From: Neocallimastix lanati (nom. inval.)
Lineage: Eukaryota; Neocallimastigomycota; Neocallimastigomycetes; Neocallimastigales; Neocallimastigaceae
Reading direction: 5' to 3'
NCBI GenBank assembly: GCA_016946835.1
Contig: JACVTC010000002.1
Location: forward strand, 582,001 to 646,000
DNA: 64,000 nt
Shown here in pieces: positions 33,390 to 45,480 of the stretch; position 1 is the first letter of the stretch, and each line of letters starts with the position of its first letter. The translations under genes were made by a program, and so were the position numbers. The notes beneath the pieces are model-generated. The model searched no databases. It saw nothing but the letters and a program-made list of their open reading frames with translations, and was not told the DNA's origin.

Positions 33390-34990
33390 TTTTTTTTAAT
33401 TAATGAAAAAAAATTAATATAATTTTTTATTATTATAGAAAAAAAAAATATAAAAACAATCAAAATGAACTAATATTTGTTCTTCACTTTTAAAAAAGTC
33501 AAAAAAAAAAAAAAGGGAGTTAAAATATATATTAAATATAACATTAAAAAAAAATGTTATATAATAATTTTTGAATTAATGGAAAAAGAAATTATTATGT
33601 GAAGCAATAAAATGGACTAGTTTCTAAATAAAAGAAGAAAAAGAAATTTTAAAGTTTGTAGTTGAAGTAAAGAAGAAGAAGAGAAAGGATACCCCCCATA
33701 AATGTCCTGTAAGGAAAAAATGTAGAAGCTTTTCTAGCCTATACCCCTATATAGTGAAGATTTTCTACACGAGGAAAATAATCTCTTCATATTTTGTGAA
33801 ACTAAGAAATTTAAAATTTTCTAAATTTTTCTACATTTATTATGAAATGAATGATTTTATTGAAATAGTAAAGGAGAAGGAACTGGAATTTTTTAATCCT
33901 GAAACTATTTTTATTTTCTTAAAAATTTTTATATTATAGAAATGAAGTAAATATGATATAAAATTGATTATATTTTCAATAATTGAAGTATCATAATTTT
34001 TATAATATAGAAGCTGTTCTCTTTTGTTCTATGATCTTAGTAAGTTCTTATAATTAAAATAAAATTATTTGTAACTGAAAGGAAGAAAAAAAAAAGAAGA
34101 CATAAGAAATAAATATTTATATAATATTTTTTTTGAAGTTGATTTATTAATTAAAATAAAGAATTATAGGAAAATAATAATTTTTCTAAAAAAAAGTTTA
34201 AAACAAAAAATTGAAAACAAGCAAAAAAAAAGAAATAAAAAATATATTACTATATTATGATATGTTAAAATTACTATTAAAATTACTATTAAATGATATC
34301 TAAAAATAATAAAACCAAACAGAAAAAAAATTAAAGAACAGAATTAAAAGATATTATTTTTTCATAATTATTAAATACTATTTTTGATTAAAGAATGGGT
34401 TTAATAAGTTTATATGAAAAAGTTATGTAAAAAAATCAAATAAAATATAAAAAATTTTTTTGAAAATTAAAGTAATAAAATATTTTTTTAAAAAAGTGAC
34501 AAAAAAATTATAAAAAATTAATAAAAAAAATTATAAAAATGTTTTTTGAAGGATAGTTAAAACAAAACAAAAAAAAAATAATTATATAGTTCCATTTAAA
34601 TTTAAAATTTTAAATTGTGGTGTGTAAAAGTTTAAATAAAGTTTGAAGTTTGAGTGTGAAGAAGATTATTATAAAATATGTTATGATGAATGTAATTATT
34701 TAATATTTATTTGAATAATATTTTGATATATAGTGATTAATGTATTAAGATGATATATATTAATAAGGTATGAATGTTAAATATATACATATATAATTTA
34801 TGTTTAAATGAAATTTACTTAATGAAAATTGAAAATTAATATCGTATAAGTATGATAATTAAATTAATGAAATGTTTTTTTTTTTTTTATGGATATTAAA
34901 GTTTATACTATTATAATTTTTTTGAAATGGATTTTGATAAAGTATTAAGGTTAGATATCTTTTAATGAGAGAAGTTATTTATTGACTTAT
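33390..34990 (+). repeat. R-unit copy 5, 3' truncated
   Basis: Start block TTGTTCTTCACTTTTAAAAA at 33477. ATACCCCCCATAAATGTCC at about 33689. MNDFIEIV frame at 33847-33939. Motif with doubled AAAATTACTATT at 34242-34302. End block at about 34543-34564. The distal block seen in copies 1, 4 and 9 is missing, replaced by the LINE fragment at 35073. Over the first 1.1 kb it is the closest relative of copy 4. Confidence 0.8.
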
Positions 34991-35072
34991 ACAATTTATT
35001 AATATAGTTTTATTTATTTATTTATTTATTAATTTATTAATTTATTTATTTTATAATTTAAACTTTTTTAAA

Positions 35073-35405
35073 ATGGATATTGATAAAGTATTAAGTTTTC
35101 ACTGGATCTTTGCCTGTAAAGAATTGGAAAATTACAGAAATAAATCATTATCTTTTCTAGATGATCTCTTTTTGAAGTTTGCAATGATAATTGAACAAAA
35201 ATCCTTGGAGGTTTCTTTAGATTCAGAAAAGGAATATGATAATAATATTTATTATTTTATATTGAGTGCTCTTCTTGGCGGGCATTCAATATATGAAAAA
35301 ATTGAACTTTGTTAAAAAATATTGTCAACTATCGTCTTTGTTCCCATCATTAAGCTTAGTTTACCGTTCTGTGGATAACAGAGTTTCTAACAAAGGTAAT
35401 AAATA
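35073..35405 (+). pseudogene. LINE-type retrotransposon, C-terminal zinc-finger region
   Basis: An open frame (80 codons) from ATG at 35073 reads VLSFHWIFACKELENYRNKS, LSFLDDLFLKFAMIIEQKSL and NNIYYFILSALLGGHSIYEK. A +1 shift at about 35308 gives NFVKKYCQLSSLFPSLSLVY and RSVDNRVSNKGNK to a TAA. The H-W-I-F-x-C-K-E-L pattern is what follows the CxxC pair in the zf-RVT finger at the end of LINE reverse transcriptases. The CxxC half is preserved in the related piece at 53899-53960. AATAAATAAATAAAA after the stop could be the element's 3' tail. Family assignment is inference from these pieces together. Confidence 0.55.
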
Positions 35406-36100
35406 AATAAAAATTTATAAATTATAAATAATTAATAATTTTTTTTTATTTTATTATATATTTTTATTTATTGATTAAAAAAAAATAGTTAATAATTTAT
35501 AATAATAATAAAATTATTAGATTTTATTATTATTATTATTATTATTATAAATTTAATAAAAAGAACTATTAATAAATAATAATAAAAAGTTTTATAATTA
35601 ATAGTAAAAAAAATAAAATAAAAATAATAATAAAAAAAAAGGAACAAATAATAAAAATAAAATAAAAAGATTGATAATAAAATATAAAAAATAAAATAGA
35701 AATTAAAAAGAATTATTAATAAAAAATAAAAAGATTGATAATTAAAAAATAAAAAATCAAATAGAAATGAAAAAAAGAACGAAGAATGAAAATAAAAAGT
35801 TTTATAATTAATAATAAAAAATAAAATAAAAATAAAAAGTTTTATAATTAATAATAAAAAATAAAATAAAAATAAAAAGTTTTATAATTAATAATAAAAA
35901 ATAAAATAAAAATAAAAAGTTTTATAATTAATAATAAAAAATAAAATAAAAATAAAAAATAAGGAATTATTAATAAAAAATAAAATAAGAATAAAAAATA
36001 ATTATTAATAAAAAATAAAATAAAAATAAAATATAATTATTAATAAAAAATAAAAAAAAAAATTTAATTATAAAAAATAAAAAATAAAAAAAATAGATAC
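35406..36100. repeat. AT satellite including a 40-bp tandem repeat
   Basis: Four near-identical 40-bp units (containing AAAAAGTTTTATAATTAATA, spaced exactly 40 at 35798, 35838, 35878 and 35918) lie within a longer AATAAAA-rich field. No gene. Confidence 0.9.
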
Positions 36101-36159
36101 TACCTAAAATTATCCTAACTTTGTGCTACTTTTAACTCCCTTTTTTTTAATATGTCCCA

Positions 36160-36194
<35 letters not shown>

Positions 36195-37289
36195 AGATTA
36201 TTTATAAATATTTCTTTTATTAAAAAATTTTATTAGTAATTTAAGTTTTTTAATTTATTTTGTGGAAGTTTTTAATTTATATTATTTATCAATATTTTGA
36301 TATATTATTATAATTTAATATTATTTTAAAGTTATTTTAAATTTATTATTAACTTTTGAAATCTATTATTTGAATTTTGATAAATTAAAAGAAATACTAA
36401 TTTATATAAAAAAAAGATTGATTGAAAATTAATATAATTATTTATTAATAATTATAAGAGATTGTGTCCCTTTATTTTTTTTTTAATTATAAATATTATA
36501 ATTGTGTTAGTTTTGCTTCCAATACAAAGAGAGAAAATTGGAATTTTGGAAGACAAAAGAAAGTGAATCTGATGTTTTATATTGTTTTAAATTGGAAATA
36601 TAGTAACATTGGAGTTGAATAATTAATAATATCATGTGGTTTCTACCTATTATCATTGTAATAAATCTATTGTATTTTTTTAACTTTAGCACTATTTTGT
36701 ATATGTATTTTTCTATAGTATTATTTAAACTCATGTACCTATAGTAAAATGGAAATGTAAGAGATCAATTCACTCCAAAGCTTATGTTTAAGATTTTATT
36801 TAACTGATGGGAAATTTTTTTTATAGTTTTTCACTACTAAAACATTATTTACATCTTCACTTATTATTACATTAATCAGAGCTTTATTAATCGAATAGAT
36901 AATCAAAAATTCAAAAGATAAAAAAAAAAGATTATTCATTACAATAAAATATACAAGTGGTTTATTTTACCTTATATAATTGTCAAATACAATATAAAGA
37001 AAAATCTTCATAATATTTTAATTATTTTTTTAATTTTTTATATATTTATTTTTTTTTATAATTTTTTTTAAAATTTATATATCTTTAGTTTTAAATATTT
37101 TAATTTATATTAATATTTCTTAGTTTTAGGCATTATAGTTTTTATTAATATTTCTTAGTTTTTAGTATTTTAGTTTATATTAGTTTCAATTTTATCAATT
37201 AGTAAATTGTTGTTCATTGTGGAAAAGATATTTCACTGAGGTTCTCTATATTATGGAACATCTACTGACAACTCAAGGTTGATTTTTAT
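36101..37289. other. AT-rich centre of the inverted array
   Basis: Includes AACTCCCTTTTTTTT at about 36136, which resembles a minus-strand R-unit start block, and a poly-T tract at 36164-36190. Segment 36500-36790 is more complex but has no convincing frame. Two ATTTCTTAGTTTTAG.-type repeats occur at about 37110-37160. Confidence 0.5.
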
Positions 37290-37452
37290 TTGTTGTATAT
37301 ATACTCATGGATTAATACCAAAATCATACTTATCTTCCAAGGCTTGTGTAAGGATTAATGGACAATTATCAAAATTATTTAGTATTAAAAATGGTGGATA
37401 TCAAGGTTTTCCCCTCTCAATAATTTTATTTAACTTGTTCGTAAAGAAATAA
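37290..37452 (+). pseudogene. LINE reverse transcriptase fragment
   Basis: The plus strand reads GLIPKSYLSSKACVRINGQL, SKLFSIKNGGYQGFPLSIIL and FNLFVKK, then TAA. This matches the reverse-transcriptase block that usually reads I-N-G..S..F.I..GVRQGDPLSP.LFNLF. Here R-Q-G-D is Y-Q-G-F. Sequence just upstream (TATATATACTCATGG) fits the preceding helix only with a frameshift. The catalytic (F/Y)xDD motif is not present downstream, where an (AATAA)n tract begins. The strand is the same as the LINE C-terminal fragment at 35073, but the order is reversed, so these are separate or rearranged pieces. Confidence 0.7.
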
Positions 37453-37555
37453 TAAATAATAAATAAATAATTAGATAATAAATAATTAAATAATTAAATA
37501 ATAAATAAATAAATAAATAAATAATAAATAATAAATAATAAATAATGGAATAAAA
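37446..37555. repeat. AATAAATA microsatellite
   Basis: (AATAAAT)n with small variants. Follows the LINE RT fragment. Confidence 0.9.
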
Positions 37556-37729
37556 AACCTTTGAATTTAAAACTCAACGAATGCGTAATTAAATATTTTG
37601 AAATTTATAATTTATCTATTGAAATTTTATCTATTGCTTTAATAATAAATTTTACCTCTTATTTTTAAATAATTTGATATTCATTAATTGGATAAATTTC
37701 TAGAACATGTACTACACTATCAACATTTC

Positions 37730-40220
37730 ATCTTTTTATCCATTTCAACATATTATATTAAATAATAATTTATAAAAAATATCTTTTAAGTTTCATAAAA
37801 TTTCATAACAAATTTCATATTAAATAAATATATAACACAATATTTATGTCAAAATAAAACTTAACACATAAAATTTAAACTAAATAATTTAAATGAAACG
37901 ACATGAAATTTTCCTGTTTTGTTTTGTTTTAACTATCCTTCAAAAAACATTTTTATAATTTTCTTTATTAATTTTTTTAACTTACTTTTATTTAGTCATT
38001 TTTTTTAAATTTTAATATTTTATTACTTTTTTATTTTCAAAATTTTTATATTTTATTTGATTTTATTATTTAACTTTTTTATATAAAATTATTAAACCCA
38101 TTTTATAAAACAAAAATAGTATTTAATAATTATGAAAAAGTAATGGCTTTTAATTCTGTTCTTTAATTTTTTTTTCTGTTTGGTTATATTATTTTTAGAT
38201 ATCATTTAATAGTAATTTTAACATATCATAATATAGTAATATATTTTTTATTTTTTTTTGTTTGTTTTCAATTTTTTGTTTTAAACTTTTTTTAGAAAAA
38301 TTAATATTTTCCAATAATTCTTTATTTTAATTAATAAATCAACTTCAAAAAAAATATTATATAAATATTTATTTCTTAATTAAGTCTTCTTTTTTTTCTT
38401 CCTTTCAGTTACAAATAATTTTATTTCAATTATTAGAACTTATTAAGATCATAGAACAAAAGAGAACAGTTTCTATATTATAAAAATTATGATACTTCAA
38501 TTATTGAAAATAAAATCAAATTTATATCATATTTACTTCATTTCTATAATATAAAAATTTTTAAGAAAATAAAAATAGTTTCAGGATTAAAAAATTCCAG
38601 TTCCTTCTCCTTTACTATTTCAATAAAATCATTCATTTCAGAATAAAAGTAGAATAATTTAAATTTCTTTGCCACACAAAAAATGAAGAGATTAATTTTC
38701 TCAGGTAGTATTTCTTCACCATGTAGAGGGTATAGGTAACAAAAACTTTCATATTATTTCTTTACAGGAAATTTAAGGGTATCCTTTCTCTTATTTTTCG
38801 TTACTTCAACTATGTGCTTTAAAAACTTTTTTTCTTCTTTCATTTAGAAACTAGTCCATTTTATTGCTTCATATAATAATTTCTTATTCCATTAATTTAA
38901 AAATTATTATATAACTTTTTTTAATGTTATATTTAATATATATTTTAACTCCCTTTTTTTTTTTTTTTTTTTTGGCTATTTTAAAAGTGAAGAACAAATA
39001 TTAGTTCATTTTGATTGTTTTTATATTTTTATTTTCTATAATAATAAAAAATTATATTAATTTTTTTTCATTAATTAAAAAAAAAAAAAAAAAAAAAAAA
39101 TCAGACAATATATTGATACTAACAAAATATAAATTACATCATTAAAAAATAAAAATAAAACTAATTATAATAATAATAAAATAATAATGAATTAGTTTTA
39201 TAATAATAATGATAATAATGATAATAATTTATATACATATTATATAAATAAACTTTTAAAAGTTTAATTAAAAAAATGAAATTAACAACAATCTTAAATG
39301 ATTTTATTATTAAAAGTTTAATTAAAAAAAAGAAATTATCAATAATATTAATGATTTTATTAAACTTTAAATGAATATTTTTAATTATTTTTATATTTTA
39401 TATATGAAATTTTATATAAAAAATAAATTAAAATAAAATAAAAAAAAAAAAAAACATACAAATTATAAAAATAAATTATATTAATAAAAATTTAAACTCA
39501 TATATAAAAATTGCTAATTATTAATAAATTTAATTTTTATATATATCCATATAGCTATATATCAAATTTTTATATATTTTTTAAATAAAAACTGAATTAT
39601 TTTAATAGAAGGTTTTTATTATTATATAATCCATATTATTATATATCTAAATTATATATATATTTTAAAAGTAATAAAAATTATAAATATATAAAATAAT
39701 ATGAATAGAATATATAAACTATGAATAAACTAAAAGTTTAATGGTTAACTAAATAATACTAAAATATATATTCTTTATTTCTTTTAAGAATAAAGTTTAA
39801 TAATATTATGGAATACCTTAATATTTATATAAAATTTAAAATAATCATGTCATTTATTATTGATAAATTATATTATGTATCTAAAAAATAAAAATGTTAT
39901 CTATAAAAATAAATAACTCATGTATTAATTAACAAATTATTATAATTTAAATAAAAATAAAATAAAATATCTAATATTAACATTTTAAAATTTTCATTTC
40001 ATCAAGCATGAAAAATATGTTAAATTAAATATGAACTATAATAAATCTTTATGCATAAAATTAAATATAAAAATAAACATTTCACTAATATAATTATCAA
40101 ATTTCATACAAAATATTATTATTAATTTTAATAACATAAATTTCTTATAAAACATACATTATATATATATATATTAAACATCAATACCTCCAATAATAAA
40201 TTTATTATTAATATATAAAT
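37730..40220 (-). repeat. R-unit copy 6, split by copia 2
   Basis: Inverted landmarks: GTTTTAACTATCCTTCAAAA at about 37926, AAACCCATTTTATAAAAC at about 38094, motif at 38197-38252 (single form), MNDFIEIV frame at 38570-38640, and TTTAAAAGTGAAGAACAAAT near 38980. The unit continues to 40220, resumes after copia 2 at 45318, and ends near 45480. Joining across the insertion gives the same order as copies 7 and 8. The 69-codon ORF is frameshifted here at its fifth codon (a run of T is one base shorter). Confidence 0.8.
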
Positions 40221-40416
40221 TGTTAAGAAATTAGAGCACACTTAATGATAAATATATAATATTATTAGTCAATTAACTATTATTTTATATTATATTTTAT
40301 TAAAATAAAAGACCTCAATTTCAAATATAAAATTACATTATTTCTTTTATATAATTATAAGTATGTATACACTATGTAATGTCATAATGTACATAAAATA
40401 AGTGTGAACCTTAACA
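40221..40416 (-). repeat. 3' LTR of copia 2
   Basis: TGTTAAGAAATTAGAGC to GAACCTTAACA on plus; identical partner at 45122-45317. Confidence 0.95.
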
Positions 40417-40430
40417 TTCCCCCTACATTA
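40417..40430 (-). other. Polypurine tract of copia 2
   Basis: TTCCCCCTACATTA, the same 14 bases as in copia 1, adjacent to the 3' LTR. It is conserved although the LTRs of the two families are unrelated over most of their length. Confidence 0.85.
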
Positions 40431-40512
40431 TGCATTACCAGTTTAACTATTTTAATCTATTTAATTTTATTTTATTTTATTTTATTTTATTTTTTTTTTT
40501 AAATTAATTATT

Positions 40513-42391
40513 TTAATCTTTGAATATTTTATCAGTAAATATTTTCATATTAATTCCAGAAATACTTTTCGTTAAAGGATCAGCTAGCATCTTTTCTGTG
40601 TTGATATATTCTAATTGAATTTTATTTTCTAATATTTTCTCTTGAATAAATTTATATCTTATATCAATATGTTTACACCTACATTTTGAGTTAGTATCTT
40701 GAGCAATAGCAATACATGCTTTATTATCAACCATTATTTTAATTTTAATTTCTTTATCGAATATCTCTTTAAATAAATTTTTAAACCATAAGCCTTGTTT
40801 AGCACATTCTGTTAAACTTACGAATTCTGCTTCTGCAGTTGATAAAGTAACAGTCTTTTGTAATTGAGTTTTCCATGATATAGGGCTATCACCTAATAAA
40901 TAAATATATCCACTGGTTGATTTTCTTGTAGTCTCATCATTTGCGAAGTCTGAATCTGAATAACCAATAAATTCACTGTTTCTGCTATAATAAATTGATT
41001 TATTTTTTGTACAATTTAAATATTGTAATATATACATTAAAGATTTATAGTCCACTTCCGTAGGTTCTTCACAATGTCTGGAAGCCTGATTTACAGCAAA
41101 TGAAATATCAGGTCTTGATTTTACCGCAATATAGAGTAATGCTCCTAATAAGGATTTAAATTCTTGAACATTTACGGATGGGGATCCTTCTCTTTCCTTT
41201 TCAGAGATCTTTCTAGTAGGGGTTTTAATAAGTTTGGTTTTGTTCATATTATATCTATCAATAATTTTATCAATATAGTCTGTTTGATTTATTTTATAAC
41301 CATTTTTGGTTTTGTATATGTTGATACCAATAATTTTATTTGCAGATGATTCCTTTGATATTTTATATTTATATTTAAGTTTTTCAATAGTTTTGTTTAT
41401 TTCATTATCATAACCTGTAATTAAAATATCGTCAACATACAAAGTCAATAAACTTATTAGTTTTTTATTTTTATTATATTTTCCAAATAAGCATTTATCT
41501 GTTTTATATTGAATATAACCAGTACTCTTTAGGAATTTTGATATTTCATTAAACCACATACGATCAGCCTATTTTAATCCGTATAAGGCCTTTTTTAATA
41601 ACCAATATTTATTTTTCTTTTTATAGTTATTATCACCTTCTGGAATATTAGTGTATATTTCATGATCAAGTTTGGCGTTTAGGTAAGCTGCTTTAATATC
41701 CAGTTGTTTTAAATTCCAATTTAAGTTAGCGGCAATGGCTACTGTTAGTCGTAAACTGTCTGCTTGTACTGTTGGTGAATAGGTTTCTACGAAATCCTGA
41801 CCTGGAATTTGTTGAAAACCTTTAGCTACAAGTCGTGCCTTTTTGATATTATTGTCTTTTGTAGTAAATACCCATTTAGTATCAATAATATTTGCATTAG
41901 TCGGAATCTTATCCACTATTTCCATTACTTTGTTATTGTACATATTGTTCAATTCGTCATTAATTGCGATTTTCCATTTTTCAGCTTCTTTTGTTCTAAG
42001 AGCTTGATTGAAGTTGGTTGGGTCTTTAGTTAAAATATTTAATATTTTATGTTCTTTATTTTTATTTTTATTTAATATTTTTATTTTCTTCTGACTGAGT
42101 GGTTCAATATCAGAATCACTATCATTATTTTCATTATCATTTGTATTATTATCATCTGTTGATCTTTTCCTTTTGTTGAATTCTTTATTACTAACTTCAG
42201 TATATTTTTTGCTTATATTTGAATTAGTATTATTATCAATATTATCATGTATAAGAATATTATAATTATTTAAATTTCCGAAGTTTTCATCAACATTGTT
42301 CATGACATCATTTTCAATTTTTGAATTTTTAGAATTATTTTTCACATCATTGTTATTATTATAATTGGTGTTATTTTTATTATTATTATTA

Positions 42392-42473
<82 letters not shown>

Positions 42474-44979
42474 GCTGTTGAGGATTTGAAAGATTTTTTA
42501 ATTGAATATTATCATTATCGGAAGAAAAATTATTTTCCCCCTCAATTAAAGAATCTTGAAAATTGATAATAGAATCAATATATTTATTGGTGAAGAAAGA
42601 AGTATTAATGGTACCAGGTACTTCTTCCATAAAGTATACATCTCTGGCAGTTACAATGGAGTTTGTTTCTAAGTCAAGAATCCGATAGCCAAGAGAATCA
42701 TTAGCATATCCTACAAAAATGCCTGGTTTAGAATTATTTTCAAATTTGTTAGTTTTATGATTATTGTAAAAAAATGCCTTACAACCAAAAACTTTCAAGT
42801 GAGTAATATCAGCTGGTTTTTTAAAGAATAATTCATAAGGGATATTATTGTTGATAGATTGATGAGGATTTAAATTATATAAATGAGCAGCACAAAGAAT
42901 GGCTAAATCCCAGAATTTTAAAGGAAGCTTAGCAGAATTTAAAAGAGTTTTAGCACAATTATTTAAGGTTTGATTTAACCTTTCGGCTCTTCCATTTTGT
43001 TGAGGATTACCAGGTGTTGAGTGAATAAAATTAATACCTTCGGATTGGAGATAAGATATTAAATTTTTATTAATATATTCTGTGCCATTATCGGATTTTA
43101 AATTAATAATTTTGTAAGGTGTAGTATTTAAAATGTGTTTATTAAAGAAAATAAAAGTATTATAAACATCACTTTTATTTTTTAATAAAAATACCCAAAC
43201 CTTATGAGAATAGTCATCTTAAAATGTAACATAATAATTAAATCCAAGATAAGAATTCTCAAGTTTACCAACCACGTCAGTATGAACAAGTTCCATTGGT
43301 TTTTCCGCCTTTTTAAAAGAGGAATAGAAAGGTTTTTTCTTTAACTTACTAATTTTACATTGATGACAGTCTTTTTTATTATGGTTTGAAGTATGCTCTA
43401 AAACGAACAATTTGATATCTTTGTTATTGTTGAAATGCCCAAGTCTGGCATGCCATAAATCGTAATTGATGTTATGAATATGATTATTGTTGTTGGATGT
43501 AATTTTACATGGGAATGTTTTAAATGTAAATAAATGTTCGTCATTTTCAAAGATATTAGCTATTAATTTATTGTTTTTATAGATTTGTAATCTGTCAGTA
43601 CCATCAATTTGTTCCATAATTATTTTACATCCATTATCTAAAATTGAATGTGTAGAGATTAAATTGTTTTGTATATTAGATGTATAATATACATTTGATA
43701 ATGTAAAATCATTGTTATTGAATTTTCCTATGTAATTTCCAATTTGTTTAATTTCATCAATTTTGCCATCTGGATAAATAATATTTTTATTATTGACTCT
43801 GGATGTATAATGTAGATTTTTAATGTCATTCGTTAAACTGATTCCAGTTCCGCTATCTATAATCCAGTGTGTCATTTTATTTGAGTTATTATTATTGGAT
43901 TTTGAAACAGTAACACTTCCGGTGAAATAAATATGTGATTCATCTTCATTTTCTGAATCACTTGTTGAGTATGAATTATTTTCTTCTTCATTGATATTTC
44001 CTGTATGATAGTTATTGTAATTACGGAAAATTTTCCTTTTATTTTGAACTTTATTATTATTGCTGTTTTGATTTTTATTTTTATCTTTATTGAGATTATT
44101 ATATTTGCAATAATCTGTTGAATGTCCATTTAATTTGCATATATCACAATAGTAATTTTTATTTCTATTATTTTTATTAATTTTATTATTATTTCTTTTA
44201 ATGTTACTGTTTACATTATTAATATTTATGTCTTTTAAATTTTTACTGGTTGATTTTAATATTTCAACCTTTTCATCAAAATCATGAATTTTTATTAATT
44301 CGGATAATAATTCTTTAAATGTCGTAAATTTATAAATAATTGAAGTTGTAATTCCAACCTTTTTTAATTCTGTTGCTGAATATAAAATTTTGGTCTCTTC
44401 GTCTAGTGGATTTTTATTAATTTTTTCACTTTCACTTTGGTGTTGTTCGAAGAGATTATTTAATTCATTTAAATATAAAATGTAATCATTATTAATTATT
44501 TCTAAATTATTAATTTTGTACTCCAAAATATTTAACAAAGCTTGTCCAGATTGATAAAAGCGACTTTTCAGTCTATCAATCATTTGGAAAGCAGTTTTGC
44601 ATCCTTTTAAATAATTTTGGGAGGATTCATCAAGACTATTAATAATAATAGATTGAACAGCATTATCAGATTTAATTTGATTTCTGTTCATGTCCTTTAA
44701 ATCTATATTCTTATCAATATAATCTTCATAATCCTGTGCTATAAGATGGCGCCTTAATGCATCATACCATCTTTCAAAATTGTTTTTATCTATTTTAAAA
44801 TCCTTATAATTGAAAACGGATTTGGTTGAGGTTTCTATGTATTTTACTTGTTGAATGATGATTTTATCTGATTTAATTTCATTATCAGATTGTTCATCTT
44901 CAACATCTCTTGTTTCTGTGTGTGTAGAAGAAGCTGAGCTATCTTCTAAAGAAGGTTTTTGTTTCTTCTTTAATGTCAT
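40513..44979 (-). pseudogene. Ty1/copia Gag-Pol of copia 2 with two in-frame stops
   Basis: One frame of 1488 codons from ATG at 44979 to TAA at 40513, with no frameshift, interrupted only by TAA at 43219-43221 (codon 587) and TAG at 41569-41571 (codon 1137). Copia 1 has Leu608 and Gln1141 at these positions, so each stop is one substitution away. All domains are otherwise intact: Gag with NNFERWYDALRRHLI; knuckle C278, C281, H286, C291; protease WIIDSGTGISL; integrase with ELVHTDVVG, KSDNGTEYI and PQQNGRAERLN; Asn linker; RT with LYVDDILITG; RNase H with SDSDFANDE and STAEAEF. The first stop lies just after the first catalytic Asp of integrase, the second in RT. The element was inserted recently but cannot make full Gag-Pol without readthrough. 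Confidence 0.93.
42533..42543 (-). other. Candidate central polypurine tract, copia 2
   Basis: TTTTCCCCCTC on plus (sense GAGGGGGAAAA) at the same place in pol as in copia 1, coding E-G-E before the Asn linker. Confidence 0.4.
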
Positions 44980-45094
44980 TTTAATAATTTATTTATAAAA
45001 TCTAAAATAACGGAAATTTATCTCAATGATAAATGTATAATTAAAATATTTTTAAAATTTAAAATATTTGTAAGATTATAAACATTACTATGCT

Positions 45095-45121
45095 AGTCTC
45101 AATTCAATGAGACTCTTAATC
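45095..45121 (-). other. Primer binding site and hairpin, copia 2
   Basis: TGAGACTCTTAATC at 45108-45121 abuts the 5' LTR. AGTCTCA (45095-45101) and TGAGACT (45108-45114) form a perfect 7-bp stem with loop ATTCAA that overlaps the PBS. The loop sequence differs from copia 1, while the stem is kept. Confidence 0.75.
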
Positions 45122-45317
45122 TGTTAAGAAATTAGAGCACACTTAATGATAAATATATAATATTATTAGTCAATTAACTATTATTTTATATTATATTTTA
45201 TTAAAATAAAAGACCTCAATTTCAAATATAAAATTACATTATTTCTTTTATATAATTATAAGTATGTATACACTATGTAATGTCATAATGTACATAAAAT
45301 AAGTGTGAACCTTAACA
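45122..45317 (-). repeat. 5' LTR of copia 2
   Basis: Identical to 40221-40416. Promoter expected here; no single TATA box distinguishable in the AT-rich sequence. Confidence 0.95.
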
Positions 45318-45480
45318 TAAATCAATATATATTTAAAATTTTTTCTAACAAATATTTAATAATTACATTCATCATTACATATTTTAGAATAAACTTCACT
45401 TTCAAACTTTAACTTTATTTTAATTTTTACACTCAATATTTTAAATTAAATATTTTAAATGGAACGTTTAGAAAATTTTT
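45318..45480 (-). repeat. R-unit copy 6, continuation after copia 2
   Basis: Continues TCAATATATATTTAAAAT and TTCTAACAAATATTTAATAA exactly as in copies 7 and 8 (about 47793 and 50432), and carries GGAACGTTTAGAAA before copy 7 begins. Confidence 0.8.

Larger units (their letters stand above)
40221..45317 (-). mobile_element. Full-length Ty1/copia retrotransposon 2
   Basis: 196-bp LTRs (40221-40416 and 45122-45317) are identical as far as I can compare. A 5-bp target duplication TAAAT sits on both sides (40216-40220 and 45318-45322). The empty site is visible in sister R-units, where ATATATAAATCAATATA continues uninterrupted (about 47785 and 50425). Internal order in sense: 5' LTR, PBS, gag-pol frame with two stops, polypurine tract, 3' LTR. 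It is related to copia 1 throughout gag-pol, but its LTR differs, so it is a different family of the same clade. Confidence 0.95.

Noticed and set aside
33754-33939. 61-aa ORF in R-unit copy 5 as a gene
   Set aside because: The start is GTG. It is the truncated counterpart of the 69-codon ORF, so it was described within the repeat.
36507-36734. 75-aa minus-strand ORF in the array centre
   Set aside because: No homologous copy, no motif, and composition close to random AT sequence.
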